Positions 7,618-16,518 are shown, counted from the stretch's first letter. The stretch is DNA of 48,736 bases from Prado023 sp964638055 (GCA_964638055.1 CAZWXF010000008.1:1-48736); one strand, 5' to 3'. Made by a program: numbers and translations. Notes: a model not told the origin generated them from the sequence alone.

Positions 7618-8997
7618 ATGGGAATCCGTGCAGCCAGGTGGGTGGCGGCGATCCTGGTCCCTGCCCTCGGGATGGGCGGGGCGGTCGCGATCGCTCGGCC
7701 CGCGCGACCGGCGGGCGCGGGCACCCTGACGGAGGCTGGGCTGGCACTTGGGGCCACCCCCTCCAGTGCAGGCGTGGGCTCCACAGCGCTGGATCCCTGG
7801 TTCGTCGCTGCGTCGCTGCTGAAGCTGCGCGCGGAGATCGACGAACGATGGCCCGGCCGCGACCGGTCGAGCGACGGAACGATCGGGGACGTGTTCCACC
7901 AGGCGCGCAACAACAGCCACAACCCCGTCGGGTCGCGCAGGGGACCGACGGTGGGCACGCCTGGAGCCGTTCATTCGATGGACATCACGGCGGCGGGGAT
8001 CGATGTCGACACCGTCCTGGCGGCGGTGATCGGCGATCCGCGGGTCGGGTACGTCATCTACGACGGGCGCATCTGGAGTCGGAAGGGCGGGTGGTCGCCG
8101 AGGGCCTACGAGGGGGACCCGCACGTCACCCACATCCACGTGACGACGCGGGAGGACAGCCAGGCGGGCGCCGCCGCTGCCGAGAACGACACGAGCCGGT
8201 GGTTGCCCACGCCGGTCTCCCTCGGCAGCCTGCACCCCAGGCAGGTCCAGGTGATCCAGCGTGCGCTGATCCGCCACGGGTTCGGGATACCCGCTGGGCC
8301 GACCGGGAAGTACGGCGGCCAGACCACCGCCGCCATGGCGGCCTTCCAGCGGGCGCAGGGCTGGTCCGGGGGAGAGGCCGACGGCAAGCCGGGGCCGCTC
8401 ACCCTGAAACGGCTGGGGGTGGGCGATCTCGCGGCCGCGAAGGCCAAGGCGGAGAAGGCTGCCAAGGCAAAGGCGAAGGCCGCGAAGGCGAAGGCGAAGG
8501 CCGCGAAGGCTGCCAAGGCAAAGGCAAAGGCGAAGGCCGCGAAGGCAAAGGGCGCGAACAGTGCGGCGAAGGCCAAGGGACCCAAGGGCAGGAATGCGAA
8601 GGCCAGAGTCGGGGCGAAGGGCAAGGTGAAGGCCGGCGAGAAGGCCGAGAAGTCCAAGGCTGCAAAGGGCGCCAAGGCCAGGGCAGCCAGGGCCAAGGCC
8701 GCTCCCGGGAACGCCGCCCAGGCGAAGGCGAAGGCTGCCACGGCGCAGCGGAAGGCCGTCAAGCCCTCAGGTCGGCTGGACGCCGCTGACCTTGTCCCCG
8801 GCATCGCCAGCGCCGACGTCTACTACCTCCAGGCTGCCCTGGCCGAGGCGGGCTACCCGATCCCTGCCGGGCTCACCGGGTACTTCGGCCCCAGGACGAG
8901 GGACGCGATCGCCGCCTTCCAGCGCGCACAGGGCTGGACGGGTGACCACGCCGATGGCATCCCCGGCCCGGGGACGCTGCGCCGCCTGGGCCTGTGA
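7618..8997 (+). CDS. Secreted LAS-type metallopeptidase/endolysin-like protein with two peptidoglycan-binding domains and a Lys/Ala linker
   Basis: 459 residues: signal peptide (1-33), a catalytic region (about 58-180) like phage-type peptidoglycan peptidases of actinobacteria, a first PGBD1-like domain (about 200-268), a Lys/Ala-rich tract (about 272-392), and a second PGBD1-like domain (about 398-459). Likely metal ligands are His101 (SHNP), Asp122 (HSMD) and His174 (HIHV), with RVGYVIYDGRIWS typical of the family. It should act on cell-wall peptides outside the membrane. The two binding domains share PAG-TG-(Y/F)G--T--A-AAFQRAQGW. GGGAGG sits 5 bases before the ATG. No phage genes surround it. 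Confidence 0.82.
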   Translation: MGIRAARWVAAILVPALGMGGAVAIARPARPAGAGTLTEAGLALGATPSSAGVGSTALDPWFVAASLLKLRAEIDERWPGRDRSSDGTIGDVFHQARNNSHNPVGSRRGPTVGTPGAVHSMDITAAGIDVDTVLAAVIGDPRVGYVIYDGRIWSRKGGWSPRAYEGDPHVTHIHVTTREDSQAGAAAAENDTSRWLPTPVSLGSLHPRQVQVIQRALIRHGFGIPAGPTGKYGGQTTAAMAAFQRAQGWSGGEADGKPGPLTLKRLGVGDLAAAKAKAEKAAKAKAKAAKAKAKAAKAAKAKAKAKAAKAKGANSAAKAKGPKGRNAKARVGAKGKVKAGEKAEKSKAAKGAKARAARAKAAPGNAAQAKAKAATAQRKAVKPSGRLDAADLVPGIASADVYYLQAALAEAGYPIPAGLTGYFGPRTRDAIAAFQRAQGWTGDHADGIPGPGTLRRLGL

Positions 8998-9016
8998 CTC
9001 TCGCGGAGGGCGCCGT

Positions 9017-9038
9017 GGCGCTGCATCCAACAAGCGCC
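9017..9038. terminator. Possible bidirectional terminator hairpin
   Basis: GGCGCT and AGCGCC form a perfect 6-bp stem around a 10-base loop in the 55-bp gap between two convergent genes. No T-tract; suggestive only. Confidence 0.3.
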
Positions 9039-9052
9039 GGGGAGGTGCGGGC

Positions 9053-11053
9053 TCAGGTCGCCGGGAAGCCGGCTGAGCCGACCTGCCGTGCCTGCAGCCA
9101 CTCGGCAAGGTCCGGGCCCGGGATGGGCGGCACCCACAGGTACCCCTGGCCCAGTCGGACGCCGAGGGCCAGCAGCATCTCGCGCTGCTGCTGGGTCTGG
9201 ACTCCCTCGGCGATGACGTCGAGGTTCATCGAGCGGGTCATCGTGACGATGGCGTCGACGATCGAGCGATCGGGTGCGTTGGTCGCCAGCCCGTCGATGA
9301 ACGAGCGGTCGATCTTCACCGCCGAGACGGGTAGCCCCTTGAGCCGTGCCAGGGAGGAATGGCCTGTCCCGAAGTCGTCGATGATCAGACTGAGGCCCAG
9401 CGCCCGCAGCCCTTCGAGGGCGGGGGAGGCCTCCTCTGTCTCCATCACGGAGGTCTCGGTGATCTCCAGATGCAGGTCCCCTGCCGGTATCTGGTAGGTG
9501 TCGAGAAGGGAGCGGATCTGCTCGATGATCCGCTGGTCGCCGATCTGCGCGCCCGAGACGTTGACCGCGGCCCACAGGCGGCCCGCAGAGAGACCCGCCT
9601 GTCGCCAGTCGCGCACCTGGCGGATCGTGTGCTCGATCATCCAGCCACCGACGGCTTCGATGAGGCCGGTCTCCTCGGCCAGCGGGATGATCTGGCGAGC
9701 TCCCAGGAGCCCCCGGCCGGGTCGCTGCCACCGGACCAGCGCCTCGACTCCGACGACCTCGTCGGTGAGCATGTCCACGATGGGCTGGTAGTGGGCGCGA
9801 AGCTCGCCGCGCTCCAGGGCCATCCGAAGGCCGAGATGGTCGTCGAGCAGGGCCGTCCGCAGGGAATGACGCGACTGGTCGAAGTAGGCCACCCGATCAC
9901 GACCGTCCAGCTTCGCGCGGTCCATCGCGGAGTCAGCCTCGCGGACCAGGGACATGGGCGTGGCCCCACGCGTTCCCACAGCCACGCCCATGCTGACCGA
10001 GATCGACAGCACGCGGCGTTCGTGGTGGAAGGGCTCGCGCAGCGAATCGCGGACGCGATCGATGAGTCCGTCGAGGTCAGCTGCCCCCTCGCCCGAGCAG
10101 AGCACGGCGAACTCGTCGCCGCTGAGCCGGGAGAGGGTCTGGCCCGGCCCCATCAGAGTGCTCAGCCGCCGGGCCACTCCGACCAGGAGCGCATCCCCGG
10201 CGGCGTGTCCCAGCGCATCGTTGATGAGCTTGAAGTGATCCATGTCGAGCAGGACCAGGGCGACGTCGCCCGGTGCGTCCTGGTCGGCAAGAGCGGCGCC
10301 CAGGCGTTCGTCGAAGAGCCCACGGTTGGGCAGTCCCGTCAGCGGGTCGTGCAGGGCGCGGTACTCCCGTTCCCGCGACAGTGCCGCGTTCCGTTGCAGG
10401 GCGAGCAGGGGGACCATCAGGAGGGGGAGCAGCGTCCAGGACTGGGGGTACGACGTGGCCACGACCGCAACGAGGGGGGAGAAGGCCAGAACGGCGGCCG
10501 AGGACACGGTGTAGAGCCAGAAGTCCTCGTTGAACGACTCCCACCAGGTCCGGCCCACCCGTGGGCCCATCGCCGCCACCAGGGCGAGGTTGACCAGGTG
10601 GTAGACGGTCCACGCCGCGATCAGCCACGGGAGGTCGCCTGCCGTGAGCAGCGCCTCGGGAGCTGTGGGAGCCGCTTGGCTTCCCGAGGCCACCAGCACC
10701 AGCCATGCAGCCGCCACGGAGATCGACATCTGCCCCACGTTGTACGTGAGCCTCCAGAGCGGCTTGCGCTCGATGACCTCGGAGACGGCCATCGCGACGG
10801 CAGCCAGGACGATCGCCACGTGCCCGCCCCACACGTACATCGCAGAGAACACGAAGGCCAGGGAGATCGAGACCGGACTGCCCACAAGCCGTGGCAGCGC
10901 GATCGGGCGCAGCTCACTGATCAGGACGAGCACCCCGATCATGGCCATGGGCGCCCCCATGGCCACCCAGCCGTCAGGCGTCAGGCTGATCGCGCTGAGC
11001 AGCGCAAGCGCCCAGCCGACGAGGGTGATCACCAACCAGGTGAGTCCAACCAT
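9053..11053 (-). CDS. Membrane GGDEF-EAL bifunctional cyclic-di-GMP protein
   Basis: 666 residues. Roughly 1-220 holds several hydrophobic helices forming a membrane sensor of unrecognised type. The GGDEF domain (about 230-390) has RLSGDEFAVL, an SGDEF variant compatible with activity; the inhibitory RxxD I-site is absent at its usual place. The EAL domain (about 405-655) keeps GVEALVRW, NVSGAQI, LEITET, DDFGTGHSSL, KIDRSFI and EGVQT, so phosphodiesterase activity is likely. GGGAGGG lies 7 bases before the ATG. It sits 32 bp downstream of another GGDEF gene in the same orientation, probably co-transcribed. Net synthesis or breakdown cannot be told from sequence. Confidence 0.9.
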   Translation of the reverse strand: MVGLTWLVITLVGWALALLSAISLTPDGWVAMGAPMAMIGVLVLISELRPIALPRLVGSPVSISLAFVFSAMYVWGGHVAIVLAAVAMAVSEVIERKPLWRLTYNVGQMSISVAAAWLVLVASGSQAAPTAPEALLTAGDLPWLIAAWTVYHLVNLALVAAMGPRVGRTWWESFNEDFWLYTVSSAAVLAFSPLVAVVATSYPQSWTLLPLLMVPLLALQRNAALSREREYRALHDPLTGLPNRGLFDERLGAALADQDAPGDVALVLLDMDHFKLINDALGHAAGDALLVGVARRLSTLMGPGQTLSRLSGDEFAVLCSGEGAADLDGLIDRVRDSLREPFHHERRVLSISVSMGVAVGTRGATPMSLVREADSAMDRAKLDGRDRVAYFDQSRHSLRTALLDDHLGLRMALERGELRAHYQPIVDMLTDEVVGVEALVRWQRPGRGLLGARQIIPLAEETGLIEAVGGWMIEHTIRQVRDWRQAGLSAGRLWAAVNVSGAQIGDQRIIEQIRSLLDTYQIPAGDLHLEITETSVMETEEASPALEGLRALGLSLIIDDFGTGHSSLARLKGLPVSAVKIDRSFIDGLATNAPDRSIVDAIVTMTRSMNLDVIAEGVQTQQQREMLLALGVRLGQGYLWVPPIPGPDLAEWLQARQVGSAGFPAT

Positions 11054-11085
11054 CGACGTGCCCTCCCCGCCCCCAACCCGCCGGA

Positions 11086-12810
11086 TCAGCCCTCGACCAG
11101 GACGTGGCTCACGCCAACCCTATTCCGCCCGCCCCGCTTGGCCTCGTAGAGCGCCTCGTCGACCCGCGCCAGCGTGAGATCGGTGTCGGCGCTGGAGGCA
11201 GCCAGCACAGCCCCCACGGTGATCGTCACATCGACGGTGCCGGCGGCCGTCACGACCGGCTGGCTGGCGGCGACCTGTACGTTGCGGGCGACGACTTCGA
11301 GCTCCGCGATGGTGCTGCACCGCTCCAGGACGATGGCGAACTCGTCCCCGCCCACGCGTGCCACGATGTCATGGCGGCGGACCGACTCCTGCAGCCGTGC
11401 GGCAACGGCCTCGATGACCGCGTCCCCCACCGGATGCCCCAGCTGGTCGTTGATGGGCTTGAGGTTGTCGATGTCGGCGAAGAGCACCCCGACCACATCG
11501 TAGGAGGATGCCGGAGGCGACCCGAGCCGCTGGCTGAGCCGGGACAGGAGGCTGTCACGGTTGGCCAGGCCGGTCTGGGAGTCGTGGCTCGCCCGATACG
11601 CAAGGTCGGCCTGGATGATCCGCAGGGCCGTGCGATCGGCGAACTGATGGACGAAGAGGGCCGGTGATCCCGCGTCGTCCCGCATGATGCCGACCGAGTG
11701 GTCCACCCAGACCTCACCGGTGGGCGTGCTCATGGGGTGCTGGAGCCGCTCGATCGACGCCGGCCCCTTCAGGAGCCGGCCGCGCCACTGGTCGACGTGG
11801 TCGCGCTGCTCGGCAGGGATGAACTCCCGGAAGCGGTGGCCGATGAGGGCCGGAGCAGGGCGGCCCAGGAGCTCGCTGAGGGCCGGGTTGACCTGCACGA
11901 TCCTGTCCTGGGCATCGGCCACCGCCATCCCCTCGGGCGCGCCGAGCATGGCCATCCGGAACTGCTCCTCGCTTCGGGCGAGCTCTCGCTTGGCACGCAG
12001 CTCGTCGGTCACGTCGCGCATGCCCAGCGCCACGATGGCCTCCCCCTGAAGCTCCGAGTGCGGGCGGGCGGAGACCGACATGGAGCGGAACGCACCCGAG
12101 GCGGACCGGATGCGCAGCACCGCTCGCGCGGGTGGGGAGTCGCTGGCGCGGGCAGCCAGGAGCTCTCCCAGGAGGGGCACGTCCTCCGCGGGGAGCAGGT
12201 GAGCCAGGGGCCGGTCCACGAGGTCCATCGGGTCCAGGCCGAGGACGGCGGAGACCGAGGGCGAGGCCCACTGGACGCGTCCGGCGCCAGTGGCCAGGAC
12301 GACCACATCCAGGGCGTTCTCGCTCAGTGCCCGGCTGGTGCTCAGGTTGGTGTCCTCGGTCGAGCGATCGACGAGCTGGACCAGGGCCAGTCCGGTCCGG
12401 TCCTCGGCCCGCCGATCCACCAGCGACGTGATGGTCAGGTCGACGGTGAGGTGCCGGTCGGCGATCGTCATGAGCTGGTGCCGGAGCGTCGTCGCGTGGC
12501 CCGCCACGGTGGCGGCAGCGCGGATCGCCTCGCGGATGGTCGGGCCGCCCGCATCGGGCCCCAGGTCGAAGAAGGAGGATCCGGACGAGGAGGCGAACCG
12601 GCGTCGGGAGAGGCGGTTCGCCGGCACATCAAGGCCGGGCGTCAACGCGTCGGGCAGGCCCAGGAGGGTCCGGAAGGCTCGATTGGACCAGCGGATGCGT
12701 CCGGTGGTCCCCACGACCGCGCTCGGCACCGCCGAGCCCGTCAGGGCGAGCTCGACCCAATGTGGAACCTCACGCACCGGGGAGCCGGGCCACGCGCGGG
12801 GGAGGGACAC
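11086..12810 (-). CDS. Triple-PAS diguanylate cyclase
   Basis: 574 residues without membrane segments. Three PAS-like sensor repeats lie at about 20-150, 160-285 and 290-405: SNRAFRTLLGLP, ASPSVSAVLGLDP and VNPALSELLGRP are their equivalent strand/helix starts. A C-terminal GGDEF domain (about 410-570) has RVGGDEFAIVL. RRHD is placed five residues before GGDEF, a canonical I-site for c-di-GMP feedback inhibition. It should make c-di-GMP in the cytoplasm in response to ligands bound by PAS. The GTG start has no ribosome-binding site but a TACAGT box six bases upstream, suggesting a leaderless transcript that continues into the GGDEF-EAL gene. Confidence 0.9.
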   Translation of the reverse strand: MSLPRAWPGSPVREVPHWVELALTGSAVPSAVVGTTGRIRWSNRAFRTLLGLPDALTPGLDVPANRLSRRRFASSSGSSFFDLGPDAGGPTIREAIRAAATVAGHATTLRHQLMTIADRHLTVDLTITSLVDRRAEDRTGLALVQLVDRSTEDTNLSTSRALSENALDVVVLATGAGRVQWASPSVSAVLGLDPMDLVDRPLAHLLPAEDVPLLGELLAARASDSPPARAVLRIRSASGAFRSMSVSARPHSELQGEAIVALGMRDVTDELRAKRELARSEEQFRMAMLGAPEGMAVADAQDRIVQVNPALSELLGRPAPALIGHRFREFIPAEQRDHVDQWRGRLLKGPASIERLQHPMSTPTGEVWVDHSVGIMRDDAGSPALFVHQFADRTALRIIQADLAYRASHDSQTGLANRDSLLSRLSQRLGSPPASSYDVVGVLFADIDNLKPINDQLGHPVGDAVIEAVAARLQESVRRHDIVARVGGDEFAIVLERCSTIAELEVVARNVQVAASQPVVTAAGTVDVTITVGAVLAASSADTDLTLARVDEALYEAKRGGRNRVGVSHVLVEG

Positions 12811-12816
12811 GCAGTA

Positions 12817-12822
12817 ACTGTA
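12817..12822 (-). promoter_or_regulatory. Predicted -10 box, leaderless promoter of the c-di-GMP operon
   Basis: TACAGT on the minus strand, then TACTGC and the GTG start at 12810. It fits TAnnnT with a 6-base distance to the start codon. Confidence 0.5.
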
Positions 12823-12954
12823 CGTGACCCGGAGAGTGCCGGATCCCGTTCAGGACGCCGGCTGCGAGCTCGTTCCCCCGCGGCTGACGCGCCCCGGAAC
12901 GACCCCGCGTCCCCCGGGTCGCACCTGGGACCGTTGAGGGGGAGCATTCGAGGC

Positions 12955-13746
12955 GTGAAGGCCAAGATCGACCTCAACGCCGACCTCGGGGAGGGTCTGG
13001 GCGACGACGTGAGCATCTTGGCACTGGTCACCTCCGTCAGCCTGGCCACGGGGGCGCACGCGGGCGGGGGTGAAGCCCTGGCACACATCGCCGGGGCGGC
13101 CGTGGCTGCGGGCGTCTCGATCGGAGCCCACCCGTCCTACCGGGACCGCGAAGGGTTCGGGCGGTCTTCGCACCTGCCCCGCCTCACCGCAGACCTCACC
13201 GCCCGACGGGAGTTCGTGGCCGACCTCAGCGACCAGATCCTGGCGGTGGCCATGGCCGTGGCTCGATTCGGGGTGCCCCTGCGCCACGTCAAGCCCCATG
13301 GCGCGCTGTACAACGACGCCGTCGTCGACGCCGTCGCCGCCTCCATCGTGGTCTCGGCGGTGGACCGCGCTGGGGAGTCCCTCGGCCATGCGCTGGCCAT
13401 CTACACCCAGCCCGGGGGGCGGCTCGTCGAGGCGGCCGTGAGGGCGGGCCTGTCCGTCGTGAGCGAGGGGTTCGCCGACCGCGCCTACGACGTGGCGGGT
13501 CGGCTCGTGCCCCGCGGACGGCCGGATTCGGTCCTGGCCACGCCGAAGGACATGGCGAACCAGGCGGTGTCCCTGGGTGCCGGCCGGGTCGTGGCCGTGA
13601 CGGGGCACACCGTGGACGTGACCGTCGACTCCCTGTGCATCCACGGCGACACCCCCGGGGCGCTCGCCGGTGCCCGGGCTGTGCGCGAGGCCCTGCTCGA
13701 GGCCGGTTGGACGATCGCGCCGCCCGAGGGATCGTCGCCCGGCTGA
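12955..13746 (+). CDS. pxpA: LamB/YcsF-family protein, 5-oxoprolinase subunit A-like
   Basis: 263 residues, close to the family's ~250. Subunit A works with PxpB and PxpC in ATP-dependent ring opening of 5-oxoproline to glutamate. Canonical motifs: IDLNADLGEG, GAHPSY, HVKPHGALYN, EGFADRAYD and HGDTPGA. The usual NIACGFHAGD is here SLATGAHAGG, losing the conserved Cys and Asp, and the preceding loop is shorter than usual. The GTG at 12955 gives the standard MKAKIDLN start. It lies 18 bp upstream of the fused pxpBC gene, clearly one operon. Activity is probable from context, but the divergence of that motif makes it less certain. Confidence 0.85.
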   Translation: MKAKIDLNADLGEGLGDDVSILALVTSVSLATGAHAGGGEALAHIAGAAVAAGVSIGAHPSYRDREGFGRSSHLPRLTADLTARREFVADLSDQILAVAMAVARFGVPLRHVKPHGALYNDAVVDAVAASIVVSAVDRAGESLGHALAIYTQPGGRLVEAAVRAGLSVVSEGFADRAYDVAGRLVPRGRPDSVLATPKDMANQAVSLGAGRVVAVTGHTVDVTVDSLCIHGDTPGALAGARAVREALLEAGWTIAPPEGSSPG

Positions 13747-13764
13747 CCCGACCGCGGAGGTCTG

Positions 13765-15642
13765 GTGCGCGGCGCCGTGGAGTGCGACGATCCACGCGTG
13801 TCCACGTGGCCGGCGCAGATCACGCCCGCCGTCCGGCGCATGGGCGACCGGGCGCTTCTCATCTCACCGAGTCGCACCGCCGGGACAGGGCCGGCTCCCG
13901 GCGCTGCGCTCTCCCGTGGCCCTGGGACCCCTCAAGACGCTGGGCCCGCTCATGGCAGTGCGCCCGCCAGCAGCACGCAGGCCTCCGATCGCGCCACTCC
14001 CTCCCTCGACGCCCCGTCCTCACATGTCCCCGGGGTCACCGAGTGGGTCCTGGCCACGGTCGCGGCAGCGTTGGCCGCCTGGCCAACGGCTCTCGTGCAG
14101 CCGGGGCTGGCCGCGGTCATGGTCGAGTTCCCCGGTTCCGCGCCGACTCCGCAGGAGGCCCGGCGAGCCCTGCTCCACGCGGGCCTGATGCAGCACGAGT
14201 CGGGGCAGGCGAGCCACTCGCGCCCCGTCGAGCACCTCGTGCCGACCCGGTACCACGGCACCGACCTGGCGGAGGTCGCGCGATCGCTGCAGGTCTCCCC
14301 AGCCGTGCTGATCGCTCGCCACGCGGCGACGCGCTGGACCGTGGCAGCCGTCGGCTTCTCCCCGGGCTTCGCCTACCTGGTGGGCGAGGACCCGATCTTC
14401 CGGCAGGTCGCGCGCCGATCGGACCCGCGCACGCGCGTCCCGGCGGGTTCGGTCGCGCTGGCCGCAGGGATGTGCGCGGTCTACCCGTCCGCGTCCCCGG
14501 GCGGATGGCAGCTGATCGGAACGTCCGACTTCGTGGCCTTCGACCCCGCGGCGTCCCCTCCGGCGTTGTTCGCGGTGGGTGACACGGTTCGTTTCCTGTT
14601 CATCGCGGAGGGCGTCGAGTTCTCGTCCCCCAGGGACCTGGCGTCCGCGGACGCCTCCTGGCGAGGGACAGGCGCCGCTGCTCCGGACATGCCCGTGTCA
14701 ACCGGGACCGCTGTCCCGACCGGTGTTTCGGCTCCGATCGGTATCGCGGGTGCGGTGCACGCTCCGCCCCGGCACGCACCCGGGTCCGCCGTGCGCGTCA
14801 CCGGCCTGACGGGCTCGGCGCTGTTCGAGGATGCCGGCCGCCAGCACGTCCTGTCGGGCGTGCCGAGGTCCGGGGCCTTCGACCGAGGAGCCCAGTGGGC
14901 GGCCACACGTCTGGTCGGGGGCACGCAGTACGACGCGGCGATCGAGATCGTCGGCCACATGACGCTGGCCAACGGGTCATCCGGCCACGCCATCGCCGTG
15001 ACCGGGATGGGCGACGCGAGCATCGACGGGGCCTCGATGCCGACGTGGACGTGCCTGTGGCTGCCGCCCGGGGCGACCCTGGACATCGTCGCCCCCACCT
15101 GCGCCTACCTCGCGATCGCCGGTGGGTTCGCCGCCGAACGGGTCATGGGGTCCCGCTCGACCTGCCTGCTCGGACCCCTGGGACCCAGTCCGATCCGGCG
15201 TGGTCAGAGCCTGACAGCCCTGAAGGTCCCCGACGATCCCCGCCGGGTCGTCGGGTCGTGGTGCCCCCAGCCCCAGGTGGGGACCACCCTGCGTGCGGTG
15301 CCGGGGCCGCACCTGGACCTTCCGGACACCGGCGGGGAGGTCCTTGCGACCTCGCGGATCGGGGTGCGCATACGGCCCGCACAGCGGCTCGCCGCCGGGG
15401 GCTCACTGCCGTCGGTCCCCGTCCGGCCGGGCGCGATCCAGGTGCTCCCCTCGGGGGACTGGATACTGCTGGGGCCCGACTGCGGAACGATGGGGGGCTA
15501 TCCGCTGGCTGGCGTCGTCACCGAGGCCGACCACGACCTCGTGGCCCACCTGCTGCCGGGGCAGCAGGTCCATCTCCAGCCGACAGTGCGTGCCCTGCCC
15601 CCGCATCGTCCGCGGATCGTCAGGCCAGGGCCTTGGCCTTGA
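13765..15642 (+). CDS. pxpBC: Fused 5-oxoprolinase subunits B and C (KipI/KipA-like, biotin-dependent carboxylase-like domains)
   Basis: 625 residues. The N-terminal half (about 20-285) is PxpB/KipI-like with VGFSPGFAYL and RVPAGSVALAAGMCAVYP. The C-terminal half (about 335-610) is PxpC/KipA-like with VLSGVPRSGAFDRGA, YLAIAGGF, GSRSTCL and LGPDCGTMGGYPL. A Pro/Thr/Ala-rich linker joins them, and a ~45-residue disordered insertion lies near the N-terminus. Together with PxpA it should form 5-oxoprolinase in the cytoplasm. GGAGG lies 4 bases before the GTG. The 3' end overlaps the convergent SHOCT gene by 23 bp. Confidence 0.87.
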   Translation: MRGAVECDDPRVSTWPAQITPAVRRMGDRALLISPSRTAGTGPAPGAALSRGPGTPQDAGPAHGSAPASSTQASDRATPSLDAPSSHVPGVTEWVLATVAAALAAWPTALVQPGLAAVMVEFPGSAPTPQEARRALLHAGLMQHESGQASHSRPVEHLVPTRYHGTDLAEVARSLQVSPAVLIARHAATRWTVAAVGFSPGFAYLVGEDPIFRQVARRSDPRTRVPAGSVALAAGMCAVYPSASPGGWQLIGTSDFVAFDPAASPPALFAVGDTVRFLFIAEGVEFSSPRDLASADASWRGTGAAAPDMPVSTGTAVPTGVSAPIGIAGAVHAPPRHAPGSAVRVTGLTGSALFEDAGRQHVLSGVPRSGAFDRGAQWAATRLVGGTQYDAAIEIVGHMTLANGSSGHAIAVTGMGDASIDGASMPTWTCLWLPPGATLDIVAPTCAYLAIAGGFAAERVMGSRSTCLLGPLGPSPIRRGQSLTALKVPDDPRRVVGSWCPQPQVGTTLRAVPGPHLDLPDTGGEVLATSRIGVRIRPAQRLAAGGSLPSVPVRPGAIQVLPSGDWILLGPDCGTMGGYPLAGVVTEADHDLVAHLLPGQQVHLQPTVRALPPHRPRIVRPGPWP

Positions 15643-16012
15643 GCGAGTCGAACTCGGCCTGGCTGATCGCTCCCGAGTCCAGCAGCTGCTTGGCGCTGGC
15701 GATCTGCTCGGCCGGGGTCGCAGCGCTGGTCGCGACGGTGCGGATGTACTCGTCCTGAGCGGCCTTCGCCTGCGCCATCTGCTTCATCTGGCGCTCGGCC
15801 ATGCTCTGTCCCCGAGCGATCAGGTAGATCAGGGAGCCCAGGAACGGCAGGAACACCACGAAGAGGACCCAGAGCGTCTTGGCACCGCCCCCGATGGACT
15901 TGTCACTGAAGATGTCGGAGAAGATCCGGATCAGCAGCATGATGAACGCGATCACGAAGAAGAACCAGAGGCTCCACAGGATCACGTCCCAGAAGTTCTC
16001 GAAGAAGTCCAC
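15620..16012 (-). CDS. SHOCT-domain membrane protein with PLDc_N-like N-terminus
   Basis: 130 residues. Two membrane helices (about 8-32 and 45-67) flank KTLWVLFVVFLPFLGSLIYL, as in phospholipase-D nuclease N-terminal (PLDc_N) proteins. A short linker leads to a C-terminal SHOCT motif (about 100-128: IASAKQLLDSGAISQAEFDSL), an oligomerisation-like element. Function is unknown. The GTG at 16012 is preferred over a TTG 15 bases upstream because AAAGG lies 7 bases before it. It is convergent with and overlaps pxpBC. Confidence 0.8.
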   Translation of the reverse strand: MDFFENFWDVILWSLWFFFVIAFIMLLIRIFSDIFSDKSIGGGAKTLWVLFVVFLPFLGSLIYLIARGQSMAERQMKQMAQAKAAQDEYIRTVATSAATPAEQIASAKQLLDSGAISQAEFDSLKAKALA

Positions 16013-16116
16013 GTCGTTGCCTTTCAAGTCTGTGCACGGCAGGCCCGTGATGCCCGTGAATGCTATCCCGGTGCGGAGTCCGCCGTTCCCAGGCGCGCTC
16101 GACCCGAGGCCGGGGC

Positions 16117-16122
16117 TACCGT
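16117..16122 (+). promoter_or_regulatory. Predicted -10 box, leaderless GNAT promoter
   Basis: TACCGT followed by TGCCCC and the ATG at 16129. No Shine-Dalgarno site is present. Confidence 0.45.
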
Positions 16123-16128
16123 TGCCCC

Positions 16129-16491
16129 ATGAAGATCGAGGGCCTGAAGGTCAGACGGGTGGACACCTGCGTGTTCCAGGCTGTCCTGCACGGCCAGGAG
16201 GTCGGTCAGGTCAATATCGCCGTGGGGGACGAGGTCTGGGAGATCTACCGAACCGTGGTCGACCCGGCCCACGAGGGCAAGGGCATCGGGTCGGCGCTGG
16301 TCCGCTACGTGCTGTCGGAGGCGGAGGACGAGGGTGTCCAGGTCATCCCCAGCTGCTGGTACGTCGACGCGCTCATGACTCGACGCTCCCCGCGCTACGA
16401 CCATCTCCGGGTCGGCGCCGCACCCCTGGAGGCCAAGGCGAGCAAGGCCAACCAGTGCCGCATCCACCCGGCGGTGCTGGCGGCTTCGTAG
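16129..16491 (+). CDS. Small GNAT-type N-acetyltransferase (COG2388-like)
   Basis: 120 residues. It has EIYRTVVDPAHEGKGIGSAL, where the Gly-x-Gly-x-Gly-like loop binds acetyl-CoA, followed by CWYV and the short Tyr-containing C-terminal segment typical of COG2388/YjdJ-like small acetyltransferases. The substrate is unknown. The final ~20 residues are an Ala/Lys-rich tail. It starts without a ribosome-binding site behind a -10-like box. It is 27 bp upstream of the SPFH gene, but that gene has its own predicted promoter. Confidence 0.8.
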   Translation: MKIEGLKVRRVDTCVFQAVLHGQEVGQVNIAVGDEVWEIYRTVVDPAHEGKGIGSALVRYVLSEAEDEGVQVIPSCWYVDALMTRRSPRYDHLRVGAAPLEAKASKANQCRIHPAVLAAS

Positions 16492-16506
16492 GCCGTATGT
16501 CGTTCG

Positions 16507-16512
16507 TATGCT
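16507..16512 (+). promoter_or_regulatory. Predicted -10 box, leaderless SPFH-operon promoter
   Basis: TATGCT followed by GGCGCC and the ATG at 16519. It lies directly after the GNAT stop codon. Confidence 0.5.
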
Positions 16513-16518
16513 GGCGCC

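Noticed and set aside
5790..7958. A minus-strand open frame opposite the DUF4032 gene
   Set aside because: No domain is recognisable and the composition is typical of antisense GC-rich DNA. The forward frame has conserved motifs and a ribosome-binding site.
7618..8997. Prophage endolysin
   Set aside because: It has a signal peptide, and no holin, structural or integrase genes are nearby, so a host cell-wall enzyme is more likely.
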